A DNA stretch of 64,000 nucleotides from Chiua virens (GCA_019787685.1 JAHNUO010000021.1:372001-436000), one strand, 5' to 3'. Numbered from the stretch's first letter, positions 23,788 through 35,499 are shown. A program made the numbers and translations. The notes: generated from the sequence alone by a model not told the origin.

Positions 23788-23999
23788 GTGGATTATGTAG
23801 AGAATGGAGTAATTGTAATTACAAATGACCAACAAATTTTTGAACCAAATAACTATTGGGGCATGTTGATGGACCCATTGTGATGCCCCAGTTCAAATTT
23901 TAGAGAAAACAGTGGTTTGAATAATGAGTTATAAATGATTTAAGAATTTTGAGGGAAGGGTATGATAAGTAGACCAAACAAAGTGTAGATGTCTTTATA

Positions 24000-24570
24000 A
24001 TGGTTCCATCACAGTCTAAGGATGTCATAGGCATTAGGGAAACACTTTTTGGACAGGTGGTAGATGGTACTAATTTAATTAATTGTAATATTGGGTTGAT
24101 TGGGGGGAGATCTAGATCAAATCAACTCAATTAAATACAGATACATATCTGATCATTCTATCGCAGTCTAAGGATATCATATGCATTGGGAAAACACTAC
24201 TTGGACTGGTGGTGGACTGTACTGATTTAATTGAACATGATATTGGGTTGATGGGGGAGGATCTAGATCAGGTCAACTCAATCAAATATAGACACCTGTC
24301 TGATCATTCTATCACAGTCTAAGGATATCATATGCATTTGGAAAACACTACTTGGACTGGTGGTGGACTGTACTGATTTAATTGAATGTGATATTGGGTT
24401 GATGGGGGGGAGGAATCTAGATTACATCGACTCAATCAAATATAGATACCTGTCTGATCATTCTATCACAGTTCAAGGATGTGATGCATCAGGGAAACAC
24501 TATTTGGACCAGTGGTGGGCTATTTTAATTTAATTGATCATGATATTGGGTTGATGTATTCTCATCTCAT
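24000..24570. repeat. Tandem array, about 152-bp unit, four copies
   Basis: The phrase ATCACAGTCTAAGGAT recurs at about 24008, 24160, 24311 and 24465 (spacings 152, 151, 154). Each unit also has GGACTGGTGGTGGACTG and TTGGGTTGATGGGGG blocks. It is non-coding and immediately precedes two further arrays. Confidence 0.9.
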
Positions 24571-24739
24571 TTAATTGATATGGACTCAAGAACAGTTTAC
24601 AGAGCCTGGGGTAATTGTAATTACAATTTGAAAACCAAAATCTGGGTGAAGTAATGATTGGAGATTGTTTATATGTATATATGTTAGGATGCCTCAAATA
24701 AGTTTTCTAAGAAAATGGTGGTCAGAATAATTTTTGAGC

Positions 24740-25165
24740 AAGGTAAGAGGGGAGGAGGGGGGAGGGTGAGATGCATCTCTCAAATATTTTTTTGGTGCAA
24801 TTCTATGTATTGTATCATTGTCTATAGGTATTATATACATGTGGGGAACATCATTTGCACCCATAATGGACCTTTCTGATTTATTTGACACCAGTAGAGG
24901 GGGGAGAGTAAGGTACATCTCTCAAATATTTTTTTGGTGCAATTATATGTGTTGTATCATGGTCTATAGGTGTTATATACATGTGGGGAGCATCATTTGC
25001 ACTCATAATGGACCTTTCTGATTTATTTGAGACCAGTAGAGGGGAGAGAGCAAGGTACATCTCTCAAATATTTTTTTGGTGCAATTCTATGTGTTGTATC
25101 ATGCTCTATAGGTGTTATATACATGTGGGGAACATTGTTTGCACTTATAATGGACTATCCTGATT
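24740..25165. repeat. Tandem array, exactly 142-bp unit, three copies
   Basis: The phrase CATCTCTCAAATATTTTTTT starts at 24774, 24916 and 25058, so the period is 142 bp with no indel. Units also share TATATACATGTGGGG and ATAATGGAC blocks. Open frames here are repeat artefacts. Confidence 0.92.
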
Positions 25166-25229
25166 TAGGTTATGAGCAGTTTGCAGACATTCCAGGTTGT
25201 CTAGGATTTTGAAAAAATAGCAAGTTTAT

Positions 25230-25715
25230 ATTATGATATCACTGTCCAGGACAGACACTGTGCTTGAGGGGGTGATAGGTGATGTGACCTGTGACTTGAG
25301 ATTGTGATCTCACTGTCCAGGACAGATGCTGTGCTTGAGGGGGCGATGGGTCATGTGACCTGTGACTCTGGATTGTGATCTTGCTGTCTAGGATAGACAT
25401 GGTTCATGAGGGGGTGATGGGTCATGTGACCTATCATACCACATTGGGATCTTGCTGTCCAGGACAGACACTGTGCTTGAGAGGGTGATGGATCATGTGA
25501 CCTATCACACCACATTGCAATATTGCTGTCCAGGACAGACACCATGCTTGAGGGAGTGATGGGTCATGTGACCTGTGACTCTGGATTACGATCTCACTGT
25601 CCAGGACAAACATGGTGCATGAGGGGGAAATGGATCATGTGACCTATGACTCTGGATTGTGATCTTGCTGTCCAGGACAGACTCAGTGCATAAGGGAGCC
25701 ATGGGTCATGTGATG
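25230..25715. repeat. Tandem array, exactly 71-bp unit, seven copies, each with a 13-bp dyad
   Basis: CTGTCCAGGACAG, a perfect dyad about a central A, or a one- to two-base variant of it, starts at 25242, 25313, 25384, 25455, 25526, 25597 and 25668. Every interval is 71 bp. The rest of each unit is GGGTCATGTGACCT-like, itself containing the palindrome TCATGTGA. Third positions are not preserved (71 is not a multiple of three), so this is not coding. Confidence 0.95.
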
Positions 25716-27780
25716 AAAAAATCTTATCCATATGTGGAAGCAGTGAATGGCTGTTCACTGTTTTTTTCCACATGACACATGACTTGCATGCTTAGCACCC
25801 CCTCCTCCTCATTGCTTTTCTACCACATCCCATCCTGTTGATGCCTTTCAAATGCCTATATCTTGTCTTACAAGATACATGATCTATTACTGTGAAGGAA
25901 CAGGTTAATTAAACAATCAATTCTCCCTCTGTTGGACTTGTGCTCACTTTGTCATGATTCAACATGACCTGGAATTTTACAGACACTTCCGGACCCCCCA
26001 CAAATGATGCAAGCCTTCAGGGGACATTCTTGGGATGGGTCTGCAATAGTTTTGTTGTGGTCTGCAAGGTTTGTTGTTGCTTGATGTTGGCTTTTCCCTT
26101 AGTACTACCTACTTGGTTTGTGACAGTTGCAAATTTTTTTAGAGAAAACCCTGGCTTGTTTTAGCCCACTAGATGAGTTCTTTGGATTGCCAGGATGGGT
26201 CTGCAATGATGTTTTTCTTGTCTGCAGTGCTTAATGTGGTTTCATGGGTTTTCCTTCTGATCCTCTCTACCATAAGGTTTTTCGTTTTACTGATCTATCT
26301 CTGGCTTACTCCCTGGTGTTACACATGATTAGTCTCTCTCATAACCCATTTCTACCTAAGTTACAATCATATGTGCAATGCTCTGCACATGCCCTTCATG
26401 GAGAACAAGTCCAGATTACTGATGTCCATGTTCATCACAACTGGCAGTCTCCTTCTTTATCTGCCTTCATATTCCCTTGATCTCACTTGGATAGAAGCAT
26501 CATTTAACACATTTAGGTACTCTAGTTTGCTCTGAGTTTTAGTTGAGAAAAACTCATTCTTGCAAGTCAACACATATATCTGACAACATAGTGATTGGTT
26601 ATGACAGATCCTGGATCTCATTGATGTATTCATAGGGAAAACTGGTTGCATCACACCTAAGATGGTTATGGTCTGGTTCCAACACACTGGCACGTGGTAC
26701 ATTAGCAGTAGTACAAAGTTGTACTGCAATGGCATATGATTATATATGCATGTCTAACAGTTACACACCTGTTTACTGATTTTATCAGTTGTATTTTAGG
26801 GCCCAGACATCCCCTGACAAAATGAAGTCATAGTAAGCAACTAGTGCCAGTACCAACATCCTAGCTGCACATTGTACCTCAGCCGTGACTGACATGGCTA
26901 GTATTGTGACTAACATATTTCAACAAGTTAGTGATCTGATTATAGGAACTATAATGTAGCAATGACTACCATTGAATGACCATGACTGACCATACGTGAC
27001 TAACATTGATTATGTAACCACCATGTTGACAACATCATTCATAGTACTAGTGCTGTCTACATACTACTCTGTTGAACCCAGCTGTATCATTGATTTATCC
27101 ACCCCCACCTGCCTCCTTTACATTTTACGCAACATGACATGTCTCCTTCTCTATTTTTAGTTTGGACTTTTCAGTTTGGTTGCATTGTTCATGTTCACTG
27201 GCAATGCACTTCCTCTGTCTTCACCACCTTGGCTGTGTTTTACACCGTTGGCATGCCTTTACACCCCTGGTGTCCCTCAGTTCTACCATCATTTGTTTAA
27301 GTGAGGCTTGTGAACCTTGATTTCAACAAGAACACCTTCTCTCCCTCTGCTTGTACCCAAAACAGCTGTGCATACACTGTCTTGAAATCCCCTTTGGCAT
27401 CACTCTTGCTAAATGCAAATGGTGTAGGTTAGGTGCCTCTTGGTTCAAGCCATTACCATGACATTGGTGATGTTTAGCCACATTTCAATGCTAGTATCTA
27501 ATGTACTACCTTTGTAGCCACAGTTGTACTATCCAAGGTTGTCCCTTTCCCATGGGCTCCGATAAGGTAGATGCCAAAAGGCATATGTCTGATTTCCATA
27601 CCCTTGAGAGGATGACTCAATACCAAGATAGCCTATATGCACTCTTGTTTAGCTTGAGCCTGACATTTTAGTAGGTTCCACGGTAACCATCTGCAGGGAT
27701 GGTGTTACTGGAAAGCTGTCTTGTCCTTGCAGTGGTCCTCTTCATGCTAGGTTTAGCTTCCAGAAGATTTATTCCCTCTG
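25716..27780. other. Region without a recognisable gene
   Basis: Short open frames are present on both strands (for example 25964-26164 and 26244-26480), but none has a recognised motif. The segment around 27100-27780 is pyrimidine-rich and may hold upstream exons of the zinc-finger ORF that follows. Confidence 0.35.
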
Positions 27781-27864
27781 TTGTAAAAAGGTGCATCCCA
27801 AGGACCCCAACATTTTTCCTGACATCAATCCCTCTGTGCCTGACCTTTTTCCAATGCTAATGTC

Positions 27865-28629
27865 ATGGTTTCCTCTTCCTCCCTTCCTGAGCACAATGAG
27901 TGTATCCCAGTCAAGGGTTACCCTGCATTCGATCCCATCCCTCTCCAAGAGCTCCAGACCAAGTTCCCTGCCCCCTTACCAATGGATATAGACCCCCATG
28001 GTGATCTGATGCTGAGCATGGTTGTAACCGACCTACCTTTGCAGTATGATTCGACCCCCTTCTCAGAGCTGATCAATTTACCCACCTCCCCTATCATTCT
28101 CTCCACACCCCAGAGGCTCTTGTTATGGGGACTTAGGGTAGAATCTCAGTTTAAACTTACCATTTGCATTCCGTGTTCCTCCCCTATCAACTTTGAGATG
28201 GCACATTCCCACATTCAAGACAGGCATAAGATTCCCCAGGATGCACCTGCACCTCTTCCTTCGAAAGAGAAGCTTATTAGCATGTTGCACTCTCTGGATG
28301 CCAATAAAGTTGTTACAGAGATTCATGGGCCTATTTCACCCACCAAAGGCCTCCCTCTTGTTGATACATTGAAGTGCACTGTTCCTGGCTGCTCATCTCC
28401 ATTTGTCTTTCCTTCCTCCAGGAGATTTGATGAGCATTGTCAGAGCAACCACCCAAATGCTCCAAAATGTACTAGTCGTGCAGTCAAGGGTCATTTTCTC
28501 AGCAATGCTCTTGTTTCACAAAAGATGGTCGAAGTCAGTGACCTTCCCTCAGCATCCCCTGTCTCTCTCAGCAATTCTGTGAAGCATTATTTGGCTTCTG
28601 TCAAACTGTACAGTTTTCCTCATCAGTAA
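27865..28629 (+). CDS. OrsD/DUF3505-like protein with two C2H2-type zinc fingers
   Basis: A 254-residue open frame ends with TAA at 28629. A first finger-like unit starts at residue 96 (LTICIPCSSPINFEMAHSHI, then QDRH), and a second follows the phrase GLPLVDTLKCTVPGC, with F and H residues ending at HCQSNH. Between them is a helical segment LPSKEKLISMLHSLDANKVV. Two such fingers separated by a helix and followed by a GLPV-D-KC phrase fit the N-terminus of the fungal OrsD-like family (named from the orsellinic acid cluster), which is often duplicated near transposons. The protein ends soon after the second finger, much shorter than full family members, so the C-terminal part is lost or in undetected exons. 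Upstream exons are also possible. Confidence 0.5.
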   Translation: MVSSSSLPEHNECIPVKGYPAFDPIPLQELQTKFPAPLPMDIDPHGDLMLSMVVTDLPLQYDSTPFSELINLPTSPIILSTPQRLLLWGLRVESQFKLTICIPCSSPINFEMAHSHIQDRHKIPQDAPAPLPSKEKLISMLHSLDANKVVTEIHGPISPTKGLPLVDTLKCTVPGCSSPFVFPSSRRFDEHCQSNHPNAPKCTSRAVKGHFLSNALVSQKMVEVSDLPSASPVSLSNSVKHYLASVKLYSFPHQ

Positions 28630-28679
28630 ATTCACAAGATACTTTTTCAGCTTTTCGGCAACTTTCTGTAACACCAACA

Positions 28680-29886
28680 TTATAAAAATCATTGAAGCTG
28701 AAACACCATCAAAAGCACCTCAAAAGCTCAACACAAGATGACAAGCACAGAAAGGAGTACAAAAAGTGGTGCCAAAGTTGCTCAAGAGCAATATATTGAA
28801 TAGTGTTAGGAAATACTGTACTAGTATTAGTAGTGGACCATCCAAGTAAGTAATAACTTTGTAGAATTAGGTGATAACAATGCTGATGGACTGGCTGTCG
28901 TGGTATGACAGCGATAGGCTGCTCCTTGATGATGCCATTCAAGTTGGAGGGGTTCATAATGGGTGCCAGTGGTGAGACAAACTTCTTTGTGACAGCAAAA
29001 ATAAGTGAACTAAAGATTGAGAACTTGAAAAAATGACCTACAAAATCTTTTTGTATCATGTCCTTGTGAAATGGTGGTGAACAGGCCAAATTGCTACTGA
29101 TGTCTAGGGTTTCATGATAGAGATGGACTGGGAGGGTGGTGTTCTTCATGAGTGACAAAAAGAATGAGATTAAGACCAAGAATAATTAAATGACCTATGA
29201 AATCTTTTCGTATCATGTCCTCGTGAATGTTAATGTTGTATGACAGGAATGGACACTTGATGGGTGGACTTCATGGATAGCCTGAATGGCAAAATGTAAA
29301 CAGGGTAAGGACTGAAAACCAATGAAACAACCTATGAAATCAGATGCATGCCAGCTCAGACTGTACTTTGTCAATTGCAAAGACACCTGGGGCTTTGATT
29401 CTTCCAGTGTCATCGACATTGCAACCACTGATATACCTACCTCTGGCTCCAACATCCATTGAAAAAGGCTCTTGTGAGTACTAGCAATGACATTTGATTC
29501 CCTCTTAAGGGGAAGTAGCAGCCAAGTGAAATTCATAGTTTGGGAGGACAATTACGAGCATGAAGAAGGGAATGACCTACAAGATCCTTTTGGATTGTGG
29601 CCTCACTGACAGGAACGATATTTAGTTCCCACTCAAGAAGGAACCACTTCTCTTTGCCAGTAGCCAGGTGAAATTCATAGCTTAAGAGGGCGACAGTGGG
29701 CATGATGGGGTGGTGGGGATAAATGGTGAGCAGTGGAGCCATGTAGGTTGTGCAAGGATCAGGGGAGGGGAGCTCCAAGACCAAGGTGATTAAACCAGTG
29801 GCCACTTTAGTGTGAAGAGTGGGTGTGTGACTGTACAATTGTGAGATTGTGGAGGTGGGTGGGTCTGACCTTATGGCCATCAATGA
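28680..29886 (-). pseudogene. Unrecognised minus-strand gene remnant with internal repeats
   Basis: Minus-strand frames contain repeated phrases such as ATIQKDLVGHSLL (near 29580), DMIRKDFIGH-like (near 29200) and DMIQKDFVGHFF (near 29045). Each lies near a hydrophobic-alternating segment like ALLSYEFHLATG. The repeats are 140-390 bp apart and diverged. The frame 29533-29883 is the most protein-like and begins just beside the end of the Plavaka gene. I do not recognise the family. Confidence 0.3.
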
Positions 29887-29888
29887 GG

Positions 29889-32800
29889 TCAGAAAGCTGT
29901 CACAAAGGCATGATGGTCAGCAAATTTGTTGACATAGAAGAGGTTGAAATGGTCATATGATTGATTTGGGAGGATTCCTTGAGGGGGATGGGTGAAGCGG
30001 CAGCATACACCAAAATGAGGTGGTGTAGAAGTTAGATACTCCCTACGGTTGTAGGATACCTTTTCCTCGCTCTTCATCATGTCCTATCACCTCCCATCTC
30101 ATCTGCTATTGACTTCATGCTAGCCCGATTTCATTCCTAGCGTTTATAGATCATCCAAATCAATCCAAGTCCAATCCAAGTCAACGGGATCCAATCCGGT
30201 TTCATTGTACATATTCCACTTCATCTGATTTGACTTGTTCTATTCAATTTGGCCTTATTAAGGTCGTTACTATCCTAACACCTTTTCTTTCTTTGTTATC
30301 TACAAGGTTTGACACCCCTTCTTAGCATACCCACCCTACGTCGATCCTGTACACTTACTTAGGGTCAGATTACCTTTAACAGTCCTGGGTTATGCCCAGG
30401 ACTATAAAACCATGTTTCTAACACAAAAATATCATCTTTCTGTGTTCAGGAGATCTCCTGTTTACTCTCCTGTGTGTGAGTAAGCTGGATAGTTTTTCTT
30501 TTACCTCGTCCTATTGTTCCTCTGCGTCTCATCTACTTGAATCAATACTCTCATTGCCTCAACTCCACCCGGATACTTTTACATTGACCGCTTTTCATTC
30601 CGGATCATTCAGCAGCCTCTAGGACTCTTAGACAAACCCGAATCCTTCATTCCTTCAAATATAACCCCCCTTGGGACGAACTTATTACCCCACCTTTCTT
30701 CATACCACCTATTTTTTGTTTTCTATAGTGGGCAGCGCGAAAAACGGCATCAGTGTGTATTACAGCTATTTTTGGTTGTCTTGCTGCTGTGATGCTTGGT
30801 TTGACAACCCACATGCCCATGTTTTCATCTGGCACATCACCAATGCAATCGAACTGGTGGACAACCACACAGGAATATAAAATGCCCTGAAATAAGAAGG
30901 AAAAAAAAACAAAGGATGCCAGCAACATCCAACCCCTGGAATCCTGAGAGCTCCAGATTGGTGACCACAAAGACACAGTCACATCATGGACCTTCGTTTC
31001 TCCAATTTGGGCAGCATCAGATGTATTCATGGCGTATCCTGCCTGTGCCACACAAGTCACTGGGGGCATAGAATGTAGAAGATGCAGAATTAAAGACGGA
31101 GATCTTGTCGAGGTAAAAAGGGCATGTGTCACAAGGTTCATCATCGTCGGACTGAATCTTGGTATGGAGGAAGGCTCAGACAAGGTGTGGGAGATGAGGT
31201 ATTTCAAGTTCCTCTGCAAGATGTGGGATAGTTTTTGCCTGCCTTTGTTCTGGGTTAGAGGATAGTGAATATACATCGTAAAGTGAAGCTGACAATAGAC
31301 TACTTATGTGCAGTCTTAGCCAGTTGTACAAATGTGTCAACTGGGGGTCCTTCCACAGGTTCAGAGTCATTGTGGTCTTCTCGCTGACTGGAATTTTCAT
31401 CAGGAGCATCTGCAGCTTCTTCCCATGGCTGATCACATTGGTGTTGCTCCTGAGCCTCATTATGGTGCACTAATGAGTAATATTTTCAGTACTAATCAAT
31501 TGAAAGTAATAGACATACCTAAAACATGAAGAATTTCCAAGTTTCTGGTTGTAGACCCTGCCCTTGAGACAAGCATGCCTTGGGAGTGGAACTTGATCCT
31601 CACAACTTGTAGCTTGTTGAGCCTTTGGTTGATGACCAACATTTGTCCCAATGCTTGATGATGGCTCAAACATCAATATGGCATCTTGACAGCTTTGATG
31701 TGTTTAGACTCCATGATGGAGGAACATAAGCCATTTGGTGCACCAAACTGCTTGATTAGCTCAAAGTAGTGAATGAGTGAGTGTTGAGGAGAAAGGGAGA
31801 GGGACTGCACAGCCCCACTGTTCAGAAAGACGGTGTGATAGTGGTGGAATTGAGAAAGCATGTCTTCTAGTTGTGTGAGGTCTGACATAGTGATGATGTC
31901 CTTGCGAACCAGATAACAGAATTCTAAAAATGTGTGAAACATGTGCAACATGTCACCAGGGACATGACCCTCAATAGCAGTGAGGTAAACCTGGGGATGA
32001 AAATTAGAGACTACATAGTGTTTCATATCTACACAAGATCTGACCTTCATAAGTGCCTTTGAATCATCGCCTGTCCACTGTTTGAAATGTCTGCCTTGAG
32101 GGAAGCGATGAAGACCAGCAAAAGACGCTACAGATGCAATGCTAGACTTCATTTGAAATCAGTCACATTGTTGTTGCCAGAGGGTACTTACTGGCAATCA
32201 ATGTTATCTATTATTGTGTCCACATGTTTTTGACCATAGGTGATAGTCAGGTATTTCTCTACCCAATTGACTAAATTATCCTTGAAGACGCCCTTGATTA
32301 ATTGATATAGTATATCCAGAGAAAGAAGTCAGCATATATCAGCTTGAGGGAAATCATTGGTGAAGGGCTGGAAACTGTCACCATTTGTGTAGCAAGAAGA
32401 CAACACACTTACTATGATATCAGCGACAATGCCAAACTCACTCCATAAGTCATCAACATTCAATTCCTTGACCAAGATATCAGTATGATCCTGGGATCGC
32501 CACATCTTAAGACCATCCTCGTCAAGGTTTAATTGGTGGGCTAGGCACCTTGTGAACTCTGAATGAGGGAATGACAGGTGAAAAAAAGAGGACATACATT
32601 GCACACCAGTTCTGTACAATGCAAGCTAATAAAGCTTGTTCTTCATAGTCGGCAATGTAAGGTCTGAGCCCATAGACAGCATGGTGGTGGTGTTGATTGG
32701 CACAGCATATCACATTGCATTTGGTCATGTAGGTTTTAGCACTCGTAAAATCCGGGATAATGTTACATGGAAAAGTTGATGGCAGAACTTGTGAAACTGG

Positions 32801-33207
32801 GCTGTCTTTGCATCCCCATGTATGGCTATTTATTACAGTCAACACATCAGGGGAGTATCACTGACACTGAAAGTGTACCTAGTTTTGGAGTGGCAAGAAA
32901 ACCAATGAATGTGACACCATGGTGATGGGACTACCAGGCACTGTTGTGGATATTTCCAATTGAGGGGTACAGAGAATAATAGTTGTGCTGGCCAGTAGCC
33001 ACAGATACAGTTGTCTTGTAGCTACCAAGGATGATGGGTACAAACATTGCACCCTTGCAACCTGGATGGTCATGAGCAATGTTGTCCTTCACAAGGGTCA
33101 GTTGTGGTACAAATGAAAGGAAACTTAATTTACCACTTGGTCCCATGCCCAATCTCCTCCCATAAAATCCTGGAAACATTGTGTGTCTGTCTGAGAGTTG
33201 TACTCAC
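29889..33207 (-). pseudogene. Plavaka-type DDE transposase pseudogene, split by a solo LTR
   Basis: Reading down from 33.2 kb: FMGGDWAWDQV, then MFVPIILGSYKTTVSVATGQ with YPSIGNIHN (first catalytic region), VTFIGFLATPK, VYGLRPYIADYEEQALLACI, DDLWSEFGIVADII, FTNDFPQADI, SFAGLHRFPQGRHFKQWTGD, YLTAIEGHVPGDMLHMFHTF, FGAPNGLCSSIMESKHIKAV, QALGQMLVINQRLNKL, and the C-terminal GDVPDENMGMWVVKPSI and FADHHAF. These are the ordered signatures of basidiomycete Plavaka transposases. The Asp of the SDKT motif is Tyr (GSYKT). There are frameshifts after KAVKMPY and through 31.1-31.5 kb. LTR A (30024-30727) interrupts the FRAAH...LILVYA segment. The N-terminus is cut at 33207 by another LTR A. Confidence 0.88.
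30024..30727 (+). mobile_element. Solo LTR, family A, copy 2 (704 bp)
   Basis: It starts TGTAGAAGTTAGATACTCC and ends TTTTCTATA. It is flanked on both sides by GTGG (30020-30023 and 30728-30731), a 4-bp target duplication. If one GTGG and the LTR are removed, the Plavaka reading FRAAHLILVYA is restored, which proves the insertion. TATAAAA lies at 30403-30409. No internal retroelement sequence is present. Confidence 0.92.
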
Positions 33208-34286
33208 TGTAGGTAATAGAAAAATTAGGTGAAATGAAGAAAGGTGGGGCAATAAGTTCATCCCAAGGGGGGTTATATTTGAAGGAATGAAGGATTCGGG
33301 TTTGTCTAAGAGTCTTAGAGGCTGCTAAATGATCCGGAATGAAAAGCAGTCAATGTAAAAGTATCCAGGTGGAGTCGAGGCAATGAGAGTATTGATTCAA
33401 GTAGATGAGACGCAGAGGAATGATAGGACGAGGTAAAAGAAAAGCTATCCAGCTCACTCACACACAGGAGAGTAAACAGGAGATCTCCTGAATGCAGAAA
33501 GATAATATTTTTGTGTTAGAAACATGGTTTTATAGTCCTGGGCATAACCCAGGACTGTTAAAGGTAATCTGACCCTAAGTAAGTGTACAGGATTGACATA
33601 GGGTGAGTATGCTAAGAAGGAGTGTCAACCCTTCTAGATGACAAAGAAAAAAAAGGTGTTAGGATAGTAATGACCTTAATAAGGCCAAATCAAATAGAAC
33701 AAGTCAAATTGGATGAAGCGGAATACATATGATGAAACTGGATTGCATTGCATTGACTTGGATTGGACTTGGATGGATTTGGATGATCTGTAAATGCTAG
33801 GAATGAAACCAGGCTGGCATGAAGTTGATGGCAGATGAGATAGGAGGTGATAGGACATGATGAACAGCGAGGAAAAGGTATCCTACAACCATAAGGAGTA
33901 TCTAATGTTGGAATATGTATAAACTGTTCCGACCGTTCCGGGTAGTTCCCGCGCTTCCGAGGCTTCCGCTTCCGGAAGTTCCGAGGTTCCCACGCTCTGG
34001 AAGTACCGGAACGACTATAGACTTATTGTAGTACCTTAGGCACTACAATACAATTAGTTACAATCATCAATGCAGTACCATTACTCCTCACTACAGGTAC
34101 AGCATAGCATTACAGTAGATATATAAACATGTTCTACTGTATATACAGAATAATAATCTTCTCTCTCTCCATCCTCCACAATATCGTCTTGAGCTTCACC
34201 ATCAGGTAAGTTACCAGAGCAGTGACTCTGCCCTCGGGACAACCGGGTCCTATGGATCCAGTCTGTTCTAACATCTAACTCCTATA
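33208..34286 (-). mobile_element. LTR, family A, copy 3, carrying a nested solo LTR
   Basis: In reverse orientation to copies 1 and 2, it runs from TGTAGGTAATAGAAAA at 33208 to CTCCTATA at 34286. It contains the complement of the TATAAAACC box near 33530. It is split at 33905/34274 by a second element. No clean outer target duplication is visible (TCAC and ATGC), so one end may be rearranged. It truncates the N-terminus of the Plavaka gene. Confidence 0.85.
33906..34273 (+). mobile_element. Copia-like solo LTR (368 bp) nested in LTR A
   Basis: It starts TGTTGGAATATG and ends GTTCTAACA, with TCTAA at 33901-33905 and again at 34274-34278 as a perfect 5-bp target duplication. Removing it and one TCTAA rejoins GGAGTATCTAACTCCTA, the normal edge of LTR A. 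The TGTTGGAATA start is typical of Ty1/copia LTRs; that class call is inference. A TATATAAAC box is at about 34120. Confidence 0.9.
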
Positions 34287-35160
34287 ATGCCACGACTGGA
34301 ATGACAAATGGAGGGAGTACGAGATGTAGGGGCAGTAGAGGTATGGGAGGGCCCTGCACCAGAGAAGAGAGAGCTGGAACAAGATGAGTGAGGCTGGGAT
34401 GGATTTGACAGAGCCGGAGAATGCTCCCGAGAACCAAAGCGATCAGTGTTGCTATCCAGCACTCTGAACCCGAACTGTTGACCTGGTGTTGCTAGAGTGA
34501 AAGACGGTTGAACAGGTGGTGATTCTTGTGATGGCTGGATCGCAAGGGTTTCTTGTAAATCAGCTTGCTTAGATTTGAGATGGGGTCATGGACGTGGCCT
34601 TGAATTGTGTTGCAACTCTGTACTTGAACTGGGTGCCATGGGATTCACCTCCAGGTCCTTGGTCACAGCATCAAGGGTGGCGAGGTGTCTCGACTTGCAT
34701 TTCCCATGCCGATCAACTTGAAGTTGTTCAAGATTTTGCATCTGAGCCATTCTAGCGCTGGTCCCTCTTCCATTCTGTGAAGATCACTGGATCTCAGCTT
34801 CTAAACATTTTGAACAGGGATTAGTAGTGAGCAAATGACCATGATATAGCAGAGCTTGAGAGTGGGATGAAAATTCACCGGGTAACACCTCAATGTCAAC
34901 TTTGGCCTGCAGGTGCTTCGAGTCTGGGTTCTCATCTGCTGAGTCATTGTCTGTGTCATTGTCTGACTTGGAGCTTCCGTCATAGCATACCTTTTGTTTG
35001 AGAGCCATGACAGGTTGATGAAGACCGGCAGGAATATTTGCATGTGTAACACCAGTATTTTATATTCCGGTAAGTGAGCGGTGTATTGGATAACATCCAC
35101 TAGTACATCAGAAATCTACAAGTAACAAGGCAGTCTCCTGCCCCATATGTAATAGAATGC
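34287..35160 (-). pseudogene. Unrecognised minus-strand remnant, Ser/Pro-rich
   Basis: Minus-strand frames give NPCSKCLEAEIQ near 34800, an HGKCKSRHLATLDAVTKDLE segment near 34680, and a Ser/Thr/Pro-rich segment near 34300-34460. They can be read as a regulatory or linker-rich protein, but I recognise no domain. Its position upstream of the Plavaka gene allows, but does not show, that it is the displaced N-terminal part. Confidence 0.25.
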
Positions 35161-35499
35161 ACCAGCTATGAATAAGAAAAAAAATACAGATGCATAAGTG
35201 AAAGGGAAGAACTTGGCTGCAAATAAGGATTGTTTATTGATGAGATGTATATGAAATTAGAACAGTAAAGCCTATATCTTGGTGCAATGGGGGTTTGGAG
35301 CAGTGGAGGAATACCATGCGCAAGAGTGTGGGAGTGGGGTGAGAGGCCTGGGCATTGGTCGCAAATGTTTTGTGTCCTGATGCTGCTTGTGATCAATGCT
35401 GGACAGTCGTCTTCAATTTGAACTCATGGAACCCAAGGAAGCTGGTGATTGGGAGGGAGTAAAGCCAGATCCACTGATCACATGGATGGGAGCAGGACA

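Noticed and set aside
30024..34286. Plavaka element bounded by 700-bp terminal inverted repeats
   Set aside because: Plavaka coding sequence continues outside the left repeat, and a 4-bp target duplication flanks it, so the repeats are independent LTR insertions.
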